Positions 44,045 through 53,855 of a stretch of DNA of 64,000 nt are shown here, piece by piece. Each line of letters begins with the position of its first letter. Positions within the stretch are counted from its first letter, which is position 1. Source of the stretch: Rhynchopus sp. YZ270_cl-10 (Eukaryota; Euglenozoa; Diplonemea; Diplonemida; Diplonemidae); assembly GCA_964035575.1 (NCBI GenBank), contig OZ037929.1, forward strand, positions 62,001-126,000. Direction: 5' to 3'. Below the pieces are notes generated by a model. The model made no database searches. It saw only the letters and a list, made by a program, of their open reading frames with translations, and was not told the DNA's origin. The position numbers and the translations under genes were made by a program.

Positions 44045-44122
44045 CACGACGTTGAAGTAAATGACTTTACTTGTGGTTTTACATGTAAAACCACAAGTAA
44101 AGTAATTTACTTCAACGTCGTG
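44045..44122. repeat. Near-perfect 78-bp palindrome
   Basis: Two 39-bp arms meet without a loop. CACGACGTTGAAGTAAATGA on the left mirrors TTTACTTCAACGTCGTG on the right; I find a single mismatch. It would extrude as a cruciform or fold as a long RNA hairpin. Confidence 0.9.
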
Positions 44123-44804
44123 GCTCCCGAACACCACCCATTTAAACCCGCATAAAAACCCACCTTGCATCACTGAACCCAGTGTCCCGGGGAAAAAAAA
44201 GTTGATGAAAATACAAAGCCCTCTCGTGACAGTGTACTTAAAAATGTACCCTTGCTTTTTTTTTATTTTGGATGTTTTGCAAAACGTAGAAAAAGAAAAG
44301 TAAATGCGTCATGCACAAATTGAAACTTCTGTAGATTGGTTTCTAACATTAACCCTGTTTCAGTCCTAAGAATTATACAGTATACTATAGTATTCAGGGT
44401 GGACATCTTCAGTGATTCCCTTTATTTGGTGGGTGAATGTCGTGAAACCTGTTCGTGCTAAATTTAAAAAAACCCAGTACCTCATAAAAACCCACAAAAA
44501 CCAGCCGCATTGTATTTTACTTTTTGGGCATGCAGTATTGCTCGCAAACCCGAAAAGGCAAAACCTCTTCTGAGTCGACAATCATGTTACCACAGCTGCT
44601 TTGTTTTCATAAATACTATACACAAATTGCTGACCCTCAATACAATCCCAAACCACACTCGCTTCGGTACACATACACAGAGCACCCAAATGAAACGTCA
44701 GACACAGGGTGTCTATGGAAAAGAAAAGTTTATAAGATGATCCTAAGCCTCTACCGATACCGTAATTTAAAAACTTAGCTCTGGTGTCTATAAAGTGTAC
44801 ACCC

Positions 44805-46724
44805 CTACATGTCCCAAATCCTATTCCTCCACTCCATATACTGGTCTTTTCCTAATGAAATGCAACCTTCAAAAGATCTACACCCAATGTCTGTCACAGC
44901 ACTCAATCCTGCAACGTTGATTGAGGTCAATGACGTGCAACCTGATAAGAAGTCGTACCCAAGGTGATGGACACTTCCCAGTCCTGCAAAGTCGATGGAA
45001 GTTAACGACGTGCAACGTGATAAGAAGCCGTCCCCAACGTATCTGAGGCTGCGCAATCCTGCCAAGTTGATTGAGGTCAATGACGTGCAACCTGATAAGA
45101 AGTCCTTCCCAAGGCTCGTGACACTGCTCAATCCTGCAAAGTCGATGGAGGTTAACGACGTGCAACCTGATAAGAAGCGCTTCTCAAGGCTCGTGACATT
45201 GCTCAATCCTGCGAAGTTGATTGAGGTTAACGACGTGCAACCTGATAAGAAGCGCTTCTCAAGGCTCGTGACATTGCTCAATCCTGCGAAGTTGATTGAG
45301 GTTAACGACGTGCAACCTGATAAGAAGTCGTAGTCCCCAAGGCTTGTGACACTGCTCAATCCTGCAAAGTTGATGGAAGTTAACGACGTGCAACCTTTTA
45401 AAAAGCGGTTCCCAAGGGTCGTGACACGGCTCAATCCTGTAAAATCGATGGAGGTTAACGACGTGCAACCTGATAAGAAGTCGTAGTCCCCAAGGCTTGT
45501 GACACTGCTCAATCCTGCAAAGTTGATGGAAGTTAACGACGTGCAACCTTTTAAAAAGCGGTTCCCAAGGGTCGTGACACGGCTCAATCCTGTAAAATCG
45601 ATGGAGGTTAACGACGTGCAACCTGATAAGAAGGCGTCCCCAAGGACTCTGACACTCCCCAATCCTGCAAAGTTGATGGAGGTTAACGACGTGCAATCTG
45701 ATAAGAAGTGCGACCCAAGGTGTTTGACCCTGCCCAATCCTGAAAAGTTGATGGAGGTTAACTCAGTGCAACGTTGTAAGAAGAAGCTCCCAAGGCTCGT
45801 GACACTGCTCAATCCTGCAAAGTTGATGGAGGTTAACGTGCAACCTGTTAAGAAGCAGAACCCAAGGCTTGTGACATTACTCAATCCTGCAAAGTCGATG
45901 GAGGTTAACGTGCACATTGATAAGAAGTCCCTCCCAAGGATTGTGACATTACTCAATCCTGCGAAGTCGATGGTGGTTAACGTGCAACCTGTTAAGAAGT
46001 AGTCCCCAAGGCTTGTGACCCTCCCCAATCCTGCAAAGTCGATGCTGGTTAACGTGCTCCCTGATAAGAAGAAGCTCCCAATGCTCGTGACACTCTCCAA
46101 TCCTGCAAAGTTGATGGAGGTTAATGACGTGCAACCTGATAAGAAGTTGTCCCCAAGGCTCGTGACATTGCTCAATCCTGCAAAGTTGAATGGCTCAAAA
46201 GTGCGCAATGACGTGCAGTTGTGCAGAAAGTACGGACCTATTGTCGTGACGTTGTGCAACCCAGACAGGTTAACTGATTCCAATGATGAACACATCCATA
46301 AGAAGCGCCCACCAATCGCAGTAACAGCCAACGGGGCACTCAGATCAAGGATACGTAAATTGGTGCGTGTGAGGAACTTGTCCGGAATCGCAGTTACAAC
46401 TTCTGCCTGCAGAAACAACTGCGCTACCTTGGGGTCTTGTACACTCGCAAGCCTCTCTGGTGTGAGGTCCGTCTCACCCAATGCACGAAGAGCTGCAATG
46501 GATTGTTGCTTCATCGACTGCGTCAACACGACTGTGTCGCCAGCACTCAGCGCTGTGATGTTGATGTCCTCTCCTTCGTCGTTCCCTCCGAAGTCCATGC
46601 CAAAGCTGTCTTCAGCAAACCCCGTTGTAGTTGCCACCTTCCGCCGCAGGTGCTTCGCTCTGTCATCCACATCCACATCGACGACGTACGTCTTACCATC
46701 AAATCCCTCGATGTTGAGTTCCAT
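44805..46724 (-). CDS. Ubiquitin-like/BspA-type leucine-rich repeat protein 3 (long form)
   Basis: 639 residues from the conserved MELNIEGFDGKT start; the frame stays open 20 codons upstream through leader sequence. The head domain matches copies 1 and 2 (DRAKHLRRKVATTTGF replaces DTAKDLRRKV). It carries about 20 leucine-rich repeats of about 25 residues, twice as many as copies 1 and 2. Some are shorter (GSTLTSIDF, GCTLTTIDF lack two residues). Expansion is recent: 45166-45240 and 45241-45315 are identical 75-bp units, and a 153-bp two-repeat block at 45328 recurs at 45481. The C-terminus is YMEWRNRIWDM. No signal peptide or membrane helix. Confidence 0.87.
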   Translation of the reverse strand: MELNIEGFDGKTYVVDVDVDDRAKHLRRKVATTTGFAEDSFGMDFGGNDEGEDINITALSAGDTVVLTQSMKQQSIAALRALGETDLTPERLASVQDPKVAQLFLQAEVVTAIPDKFLTRTNLRILDLSAPLAVTAIGGRFLWMCSSLESVNLSGLHNVTTIGPYFLHNCTSLRTFEPFNFAGLSNVTSLGDNFLSGCTSLTSINFAGLESVTSIGSFFLSGSTLTSIDFAGLGRVTSLGDYFLTGCTLTTIDFAGLSNVTILGRDFLSMCTLTSIDFAGLSNVTSLGFCFLTGCTLTSINFAGLSSVTSLGSFFLQRCTELTSINFSGLGRVKHLGSHFLSDCTSLTSINFAGLGSVRVLGDAFLSGCTSLTSIDFTGLSRVTTLGNRFLKGCTSLTSINFAGLSSVTSLGDYDFLSGCTSLTSIDFTGLSRVTTLGNRFLKGCTSLTSINFAGLSSVTSLGDYDFLSGCTSLTSINFAGLSNVTSLEKRFLSGCTSLTSINFAGLSNVTSLEKRFLSGCTSLTSIDFAGLSSVTSLGKDFLSGCTSLTSINLAGLRSLRYVGDGFLSRCTSLTSIDFAGLGSVHHLGYDFLSGCTSLTSINVAGLSAVTDIGCRSFEGCISLGKDQYMEWRNRIWDM

Positions 46725-47117
46725 TGGTGTTTTGTGTGTTTTCTGTTGTGGGAGTGGTGCAAGATATAGCCATTGGTTGTCCATCCATCTCTTAACTAAC
46801 TGGGTGGTATTTTGGATTTTGCAATACTTTTACTTTCTTCTCTTTGAAGACTTTATTCCTTTTTTTGAAATTTTAATGACAAAAAAATGGAATGAAATAA
46901 AACATAGGGAGAGAAGAATGGAGAAAAATCAGAACCTTTGTGTGAAGGCGGGCGCAGACACTGCTTCTGTGGGTAATCGAACCCCAGAGAGCACTTCATT
47001 GGCATGCCTTATTCGTATATCAGCCACATATTATGCAATTTATTTTGTCGTGTTTTGTGATTCTTTTTGTGAATTTTCCTGCGAAAAAAAAAAGACCCAA
47101 ACCAACCCCCAACTGTA

Positions 47118-47433
47118 ACGCCAGCTCTGAAAAAAGGCACCCCTCCTGCGTGCGAAGGTGCAGGACAACATCAGAATTACCGAAACGAGGCTGGCAGGGG
47201 ACATCTGGCTTCTACCGTCCGAAGATCGGTGACCCATCTCCTTCTGTAAGGAATAATACAGTACACCCCGCAAAGGGCCCAACCTCGTGCAGGAAAGGCT
47301 TGCAGGCATACACCCATATTGAGAAGTATGCCTTCACGACTTACTTGGACTCTGTGGACGTGGACGTCACCTTCAAAACGGTAACAGCGGAAGTGAAGGC
47401 AGTGGAGTCCTCGAGTGATTACGATGCTTAAGA
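47118..47433 (+). pseudogene. Coding-like fragment, unrecognised
   Basis: This plus-strand island has gene-like base composition. Its last part reads HIEKYAFTTYLDSVDVDVTF, then KTVTAEVKAVESSSDYDA and a stop. An adjacent frame reads DNIRITETRLAGDIWLLP. The two are out of frame with each other; an intron or decay could explain this. No known domain. It is the only coding-like sequence on the plus strand. Low confidence that it is a gene. Confidence 0.2.
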
Positions 47434-48135
47434 TCTGCCATCCTCTTGCAAACAGTCGTGAACAATTGGCTATGGTTTCTGCCTTATCCAGTCTCTGTTT
47501 GGTTCTGCATAAGTTTGGATGGAGAGAGAGAGAGAGAGAAAAGAGTGATGGGGTTTCTTTATTTTTTGTCGTCCATGTTTTTTTTTCTCTTTTTGTTTTT
47601 TTTTTTCGTTCTTCTTTCTCACAAAGCTACTTCCCCTCCAAAGCATAGGTTAACAAAAAAAAAAAATAAAACAAGAAAAAAAGGGTGTTGTTTTTGTTTT
47701 CTTATATAAAGGCCAAATAGGATATGGAAAGAAAAAATGGGGAAGGGGAGATGCTGCAAAAAATATTTTTTTTCCAAAAATAGTCCTACCACACACAAAA
47801 GTATTTTCAATTGTTGGTGCTCCTTTGACCCCATACTGCGTACTTAGTGCGTAGTTGTTGCGTACTTGGTATTTTGGATTTTCTGGGGTACCAATTGTGA
47901 AATATTCGATCAATTACATATTCGATGAAAAACAGCAGACAATATTCCATTGACCAACCTTTTCGTGGACTCGTTCACCATTATTGCACTCACTACGTTC
48001 GTGAACAACAACACGCATGCAAATCTTCCATGCAGAGGTTGGTGTATGAAACAACCGTTAAACGTCTAGTTTTTTTCCCATCGGAATAAATAATTATTTT
48101 AGTTTCGTTCCGTGGGGACACCACCTTTTTTCTTT

Positions 48136-48186
48136 TTGAAAACTTGGTTGTATTAGTGTAGACACCCGAGGATGAACTCCACTATA
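48136..48186 (+). repeat. AGTGTAG/CTCCACT stem element, copy A7
   Basis: Same core as A6, with the outer pairs GTAT and ATAC both present. Confidence 0.6.
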
Positions 48187-48254
48187 CAATTTTATTTTAT
48201 TTTTCGGGTACTGCGGTTTGCCAAAAACCGCTGCAATAACCATGTTAAAAAAGA

Positions 48255-48700
48255 GACAATGGAGAGATTGCACAACTGTTGGCAACACAACCGAGGCAAC
48301 TACACTACTCCAACAATTTGTCAAAAAAAAAAAAATTGTAGCGTTACATTTGTGTCGACCATCACCTTCATCACCTGCTTTGCCTATAGAATACTGGGGT
48401 GTGCTCATTGTCGGTCGAAGCCTTTGTACTATGGAAGTGAATGACGTTTTTTTGTTTTTTGGAGAGAAAAAAATCGGGTCTTTTGTTTGTGCGCTCAAAG
48501 CCGGAAAACAAAAAAGGTGAAAAAAAAAATGTGTTAAAACTGAAGTACGGTTGTCGTGGTTAATTGTAGTACTCAAAGAAACAAGGCAAGCTTCTGTATT
48601 TTTTTCTTCTTTTTTTTCAATCCGTTTTGTTTGCCCCGCAGCACTCCGTCTCCCCAATCTTTTTAGAATTTGACAACAAGTTGTTTTATCAAAAGATGCA
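48255..48700. repeat. Dispersed duplication, copy 1
   Basis: Begins with a B-type stem element in reverse (GAGATTGCACAACTGTTGGC). Its later part carries GGGTCTTTTGTTTGTGCGCT, CTGAAGTACGGTTG and TTTTTAGAATTTGACAACAA. The same order is found at 62514-63045 with many small A/T-run indels. Confidence 0.7.
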
Positions 48701-49041
48701 TTGACACAATTTGTGGAAAAATAAACAAGAGACACTAACAAACAGTGGGAAACAGTTTTATAGAAGTTGTAGAATCAGCGGTTGGCAAAAAATGCCGGAT
48801 ATTTGGTACAAAAAAATAATGGAAACACAATGTTGCAGGGAGGGTTTTGTTTTTCTTTGCGGTGAGCTGACCTTAAGGCACTGCTCAGAAAAAAAGGCCA
48901 CTCTGTGGGGCTCAGTGGGGCACAGTTTCCCTGTTTCTGGAAGAGCATGGTATTTTTGGAACAACAAAAAAAAGGGGGGGGGGGGAAAGAAACCTGAACG
49001 AGCCTCTCGTTAAATGAAACACCCGACACTACACCTTGGAA

Positions 49042-49250
49042 GGGGAAATTGCTATAACACCCACGTTATTAATAGCCATTTGCGAAAATACCCATTGGTC
49101 ACCTGATTTTTACCCCGCGTAAAGGCCCGTATGGGCCAAACCCCACCCATTTTTCACATCTTTTACGCGCCTATACGCGGGGTAGAAATCAGGTGGTATT
49201 ATCTCAAATATTTTGGGTCATAGTAATGTGGGTGTTACGATAATTACCCC
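49042..49250. repeat. 209-bp inverted-repeat (MITE-like) element
   Basis: Ends are GGGGAAATTGCTATAACACC and the inverse of GGTGTTACGATAATTACCCC. An inner pair, CACCTGATTTTTACCCCGCG and CGCGGGGTAGAAATCAGGTG, is also inverted. No clear target duplication. Confidence 0.7.
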
Positions 49251-50234
49251 TCTGAAATCATACCATCGTATCTTTTGCAGTACCCAAGAAGACCCCCACC
49301 CCCTTTCCCATTAAAACTTGTTTTTGGAAAAAAACGGTTTTTTTTTTCTGGTTTAAAAAAGAGAAAGTTGGTAAGAGGTTTGTGGTTTAGCTACCTCAAA
49401 AAAAGTGTGTCAAGTTCTCAAAAGCTTTTTACGATTATCATTTTGATCTTATTTCCTTCCATTTACTTTATTTTCCGTACCACTAACAACCATCTCGCCT
49501 AAAAAAGAGGTGCTTAAACTAGTTAGATTCATATACTTTCAGTTCACAGAATTGAAAGTATTTGAGAGGGTCAACTCATGCAACCCTTTATTTTGTGTTC
49601 AAAATGACACATCATTCAATTAAATCAAAAAGCCTTGATTTTTTTTTCGACAAATAGTCAAAATAACCCCCCCGTTGTAGAATATGAAGGTCTACTCTCA
49701 GAGTACTCACTGCCGGACGAAGCCGCAGGAGTTTTGAAGAGGCTGTTACGAAGCTTTTTTGATATATCAGTCAATAACTGAACCACCGGGACTTTCCTCC
49801 CAAGGTTCGTTGAACAAAAAACTGATCGTCAAAAAAAATTGTCCGACCCCGCAATTGAAAGATTTTGAGCAGCGGAATGCAAAGAAATAAAAATAAAAAT
49901 AAAAAAAAATTTTTTTTGAACTCCAGATTGGTGAATCCCAAAAAGTCGGAAATGAATTGCATGAATGCGACGCACCGAAATTTAAAAAAAAATTAAAACC
50001 CTGCGGGGATGGATTTCCGAGTCGATATCTTTTAATTGCGGGGTCGCACGATTTCTGGAAATGAGTAGAAGTTAAAAATTCTTCTGTACATGGGTAGTTG
50101 TGGCTGTACACCGTGGAAAACGGCGTACAGCCAGTCTAAACTGACACATTAGGCTAGTTGACGTCACGGACATTTGGGTTTGGGAGGGTTTGAGAGGATT
50201 TGGGCAGATTTGGGGGGGTTTGAGAGGGTTAGTA

Positions 50235-50510
50235 AGGGTAGGGCAGGGTATGGCAGGGTTTGGCATGGTATGGCAGGGTATGGCACGGTATGGCACGGTT
50301 TGGCACGGGTGTGGCAGGGTATGGCACGGTTTGGCACGGTTTGGCACGGGTGTGGCAGGGTATGGCACGGTTTGGCACGGTTTGGCACGGGTGTGGCAGG
50401 GTATGGCACGGTATGGCAGGGTGTGGCACGGTTTGGCACGGGTATGGCGCAGTGTGGCACGGGTATGGCACGGTATGGCAGGGTGTGGCACAGTGTGGCA
50501 CGGGTAGCCA
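50235..50510. repeat. Degenerate ~10-bp array (GGTATGGCAC), copy 1
   Basis: Words GGTATGGCAC, GGTTTGGCAC and GGGTGTGGCA in mixed order, all with G on the plus strand. Upstream (50172-50235) it grades into GGTTTGAGAGG-type words. The same array type is at 51795-52135. Confidence 0.8.
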
Positions 50511-50760
50511 TTACCCAGTACCCAGTACCCAGTACCCAGTACCCAGTACCCAGTACCCAGTACCCAGTACCCAGTACCCAGTACCCAGTACCCAGTACCC
50601 AGTACCCAGTACCCAGTACCCAGTACCCAGTACCCAGTACCCAGTACCCAGTACCCAGTACCCAGTACCCAGTACCCAGTACCCAGTACCCAGTACCCAG
50701 TACCCAGTACCCAGTACCCAGTACCCAGTACCCAGTACCCAGTACCCAGTACCCAGTACC
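50511..50760. repeat. CCCAGTA heptamer array, about 35 units
   Basis: Perfect head-to-tail heptamers. It is flanked by GGGTAGCCATTA on the left and CCGGGAGGGTATGGC on the right; the same flanks bound the GCCATTA array at 51678. Confidence 0.92.
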
Positions 50761-50925
50761 GGGAGGGTATGGCATGGTATGGCAGGGTATTGAAAAAGTT
50801 TGTTTCAATGGTGTGGCGCCTTAACCGATTCCCCGTGTTTCTACCGGTTGTCGCTCCGTAAAGGGGGGTTCCAGATGTTGGAAAATTTTTTTTTTGTTTT
50901 CGTTGGTGAAGCTTTTAAACGGCGG

Positions 50926-51009
50926 TATTTGCATTTCCGGAATCCGTCCGACCAGTGGTGGGGTCAATTTGCCGAAATGGACAAGTTCTCGTTTTTGGTC
51001 AATTTCCGC
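50926..51009 (+). repeat. Array leader, copy 2
   Basis: TATTTGCATTTCCGGA, GGTGGGGTCAATTT, ATGGACAAGTTCT and CAATTTCCGC, running straight into the 9-bp array. Homologous to 38427-38516. Confidence 0.75.
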
Positions 51010-51612
51010 AGTATACACAGTATACACAGTATACACAGTATACACAGTATACACAGTATACACAGTATACACAGTATACACAGTATACACAGTATACACA
51101 GTATACACAGTATACACAGTATACACAGTATACACAGTATACACAGTATACACAGTATACACAGTATACACAGTATACACAGTATACACAGTATACACAG
51201 TATACACAGTATACACAGTATACACAGTATACACAGTATACACAGTATACACAGTATACACAGTATACACAGTATACACAGTATACACAGTATACACAGT
51301 ATACACAGTATACACAGTATACACAGTATACACAGTATACACAGTATACACAGTATACACAGTATACACAGTATACACAGTATACACAGTATACACAGTA
51401 TACACAGTATACACAGTATACACAGTATACACAGTATACACAGTATACACAGTATACACAGTATACACAGTATACACAGTATACACAGTATACACAGTAT
51501 ACACAGTATACACAGTATACACAGTATACACAGTATACACAGTATACACAGTATACACAGTATACACAGTATACACAGTATACACAGTATACACAGTATA
51601 CACAGTATACAC
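51010..51612. repeat. AGTATACAC nonamer array, about 67 units
   Basis: Perfect 9-bp units. Because 9 is a multiple of 3 and no stop is created, every frame on both strands is open for the whole array; these frames are not genes. Confidence 0.93.
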
Positions 51613-51677
51613 AGTACAGTACAGCTGGCCATTGAAAAGAAATGGTATGGCAGGGTTTGGCACGGTATGGCACGGGT

Positions 51678-51778
51678 AGCCATTAGCCATTAGCCATTAG
51701 CCATTAGCCATTAGCCATTAGCCATTAGCCATTAGCCATTAGCCATTAGCCATTAGCCATTAGCCATTAGCCATTAGC
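51678..51778. repeat. GCCATTA heptamer array, about 14 units
   Basis: Preceded by GGCACGGGTA and followed by GCCAGTACCCAGTACC and GGGAGGGTATGGC. This is the same junction as at 50499-50775 with the other heptamer amplified. Confidence 0.92.
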
Positions 51779-51794
51779 CAGTACCCAGTACCGG

Positions 51795-52135
51795 GAGGGT
51801 ATGGCAGGGTATGGCAGGGTATGGCACGGTTTGGCACGGTATGGCACGGTATGGCACGGTATGGCAGGGTTTGGCATGGTATGGCAGGGTATGGCACGGT
51901 TTGGCACGGTTTGGCACGGGTATGGCAGGGTGTGGCACGGTATGGCAGGGTTTGGCACGGTATGGCACGGTATGGCAGGGTTTGGCATGGTATGGCAGGG
52001 TATGGCACGGTTTGGCACGGTTTGGCACGGGTATGGCAGGGTGTGGCACGGTATGGCAGGGTTTGGCACGGTATGGCACGGTATGGCAGGGTTTGGCACG
52101 GTATGGCAGGGCATGGCACGGTATGGCACGGTATG
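51795..52135. repeat. Degenerate ~10-bp array (GGTATGGCAC), copy 2
   Basis: Same words as 50235-50510, with a higher-order repeat of about 120 bp (the block from about 51860 recurs at about 51980). It fades into GGGTATGGTAGGG-type words by 52280. Confidence 0.8.
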
Positions 52136-53089
52136 GGACATGATTATCCCAAAAAAAAGGCAAACGTGCGGTATGGGAGGGTACGGCAGGGTATGGTTGG
52201 GTATGGTAGGGTATGCGAGGGTTCGCGAGGGTTTTGGAGGGTTTGGGGGCATTTGAGGGCGGTATGGGGGGGTATGGGACACGATTTTCCAGAAAAATGG
52301 ACAAATTTCCTAAACCGACCCGTGGCGTCAACTAGCCTACACATGCATTTTAGGTCAAAAATACTCATTTCTGAGCGCAAAGTGACGTCATCACAGCACG
52401 CACAGACTCCCGAGAACCGAAAAAAAAAATTTTTTTTCCTGATTTTTTGTAGGCAAAAAATGGCCACCAACCAGTACCCCTTCAGACTTCCCTTAAGACT
52501 TTGTACAGGGAGCCCCCCACACAAAAACCAGGTTCCAGGGGGGTCAGGAGGGTGGCTGCGTAACAGTGATGATCACTTTTTTTCGTTGTCAAAAGTGATA
52601 TTTTGACTGTTTTGCACGATTTGAATCCATTCGAACAATTTTTTTTGAATTTTGAGGATTTTTTTGTAAAATACTACCGCCCAGGCTTATACCTGAAAAC
52701 TGGAAAAACTGGTTTTGGTCGAGGCCCTCACACATCTGAGGTGAACCAACGACATCAAAAGTTTTCAAAACCCAGCGGGGATGGGTTTCCGAGTCGATAT
52801 CTTTTAATTGCGGGGTCGGACAATTTTTTTTGACGAGTAGAAATTAAAAAATTTTCTGTACAAAAACGGAAAAAAGTCCCGGTGGCTCAATTATTGACTG
52901 ATATTTGCTTTGTCACGGCATCCATAAGCCCATTCTTAGTAAGCTCTGAGTAAGAAAATTTAAGCCCAAAAATTTCAGCTGAATCAGTGATCCTAAAATT
53001 ATGGGTAAAATTAAGGGGGTTTCGCTCATCTCTCTTAGCAAGAGCGGGCTTATCGATGTCGTGCTTTGTGCTCTTGTTTTGCTTTTTTT

Positions 53090-53139
53090 TGAAAACTTGG
53101 TTTGTATTAGTGTAGCCATCCTAGAGTGTGCTCCACTAT
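53090..53139 (+). repeat. AGTGTAG/CTCCACT stem element, copy A8
   Basis: AACTTGGTTTGTATTAGTG, TAGCCATCCTAGAGTGTGCT, CCACTATT. One change in the inner stem against A1 (CAC to CAT). Confidence 0.6.
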
Positions 53140-53555
53140 TTCTTTTTTTTGAAGTCGGGCTAGGGGAGGTATTTTTTTGTAGTTGTTGTTTATGGTAATG
53201 CCGCGCCTTCCCGACTCCCGCAGTTTTCATCATATGGGCGACCATTAGATGTGACAATGGAACACTCAGTAGGAATTGTTAATGTTGTTAAACTCTATAA
53301 GCGTTTGAAGGGAAAAAAGAAAGAGAAAAAAGAAGAACTTCTGAAGGGAAAAACCTCTGCGAAAGCCCTGCTTTCACACCGAAGACCGCGTACTGAAGAT
53401 CATGTATCTACCCCTCGGAAACCATGCCAATGTCAACTCTGAGATACAAAAGAACTAAATCGAAGACCAAGAAAATCATAAAGTATATGAAACAAAACCC
53501 AAAATATTACAGAGAAACTCCCTCCCTCGGGGGGGGGGGGGGGGGGTAGGGGGTC

Positions 53556-53720
53556 CGACTCCCTACACGGCGGGGTCCACACACCCGAGGGTCCGTAAAT
53601 TTTACGGACCCTCATTACGGACCCTCAAGTGCGGACCCGGGTCCGTAATTACGGACCCTAGGGTCCGTAATTACGTACCCTAGGGTCCGTAATTACGGAC
53701 CCTAGGGTACGTAATTACGT
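53556..53720. repeat. Palindromic GGGTCCGTAATTACGGACCC cluster, left arm
   Basis: Begins GGGGTCCGACTCCCTACACG, followed by several overlapping self-complementary units (GGGTCCGTAATTACGGACCC and GGGTACGTAATTACGTACCC variants joined by CTAG). Its inverted partner lies at 57003-57153. Confidence 0.75.
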
Positions 53721-53855
53721 GGTCTAAGGTGGGAAATCACTGTTTGGATGTGTGACTGCTGGTCGAAAAGCCCTGGGAGCAAACCGAGTGGTACACAGGT
53801 ACCACATGATAGACCATGATCATGTGGGCCTATCCCAAGTTACATACCGAAAAAA

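Larger units (their letters stand above)
43233..44804. other. Intergenic with hairpins and a near-perfect palindrome
   Basis: Contains a TCGACAATC repeat (43296-43337), stem elements (43731-43780 and 43808-43881), the 78-bp palindrome (44045-44122), a CCTCTCGTG hairpin (44199-44240), and the conserved 3' flank of the LRR gene family (about 44565-44660). No gene is supported. Confidence 0.6.
46725..49041. other. Gene-poor AT-rich region; one coding-like fragment
   Basis: Beyond the LRR gene leader there is one GC-richer island (47118-47433), a stem element (48136-48186), and a block (48255-48700) duplicated at 62514-63045. The rest is A/T runs. Confidence 0.5.
49763..52905. repeat. Composite ~3.1-kb inverted-repeat unit holding tandem arrays
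   Basis: Left end ATATCAGTCAATAACTGAAC (then CACCGGGACTTT) is the inverse of the right end GTCCCGGTGGCTCAATTATT (then GACTGATAT). A subterminal block, CAAAAAAAATTGTCCGACCC and CGCAATT, is also inverted between the ends. Near the left end, GATTTCCGAGTCGATATCTT recurs in direct orientation near the right end (about 52785). A second inverted pair, TAGGCTAGTTGACG, lies at about 50152 and 52324. No coding capacity is recognised. Confidence 0.65.

Noticed and set aside
46960-47010. tRNA-like GGGGTTCGATTACCC on the minus strand
   Set aside because: The conserved G53-C61 pair is missing and no matching acceptor 5' strand lies upstream.
50800-51693. Very long frames over the nonamer array on both strands (up to about 297 codons)
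   Set aside because: A 9-bp repeat without stops leaves every frame open; the products are pure three-residue repeats.
50235-52135. Possible CRISPR-like array
   Set aside because: Units are contiguous head-to-tail words with no unique spacers, and the genome is eukaryotic.
53580-53720. TAGGG/CCCTA words as telomeric repeat
   Set aside because: They are parts of palindromic units with CCGTAATTACGG cores, not a head-to-tail telomere repeat.
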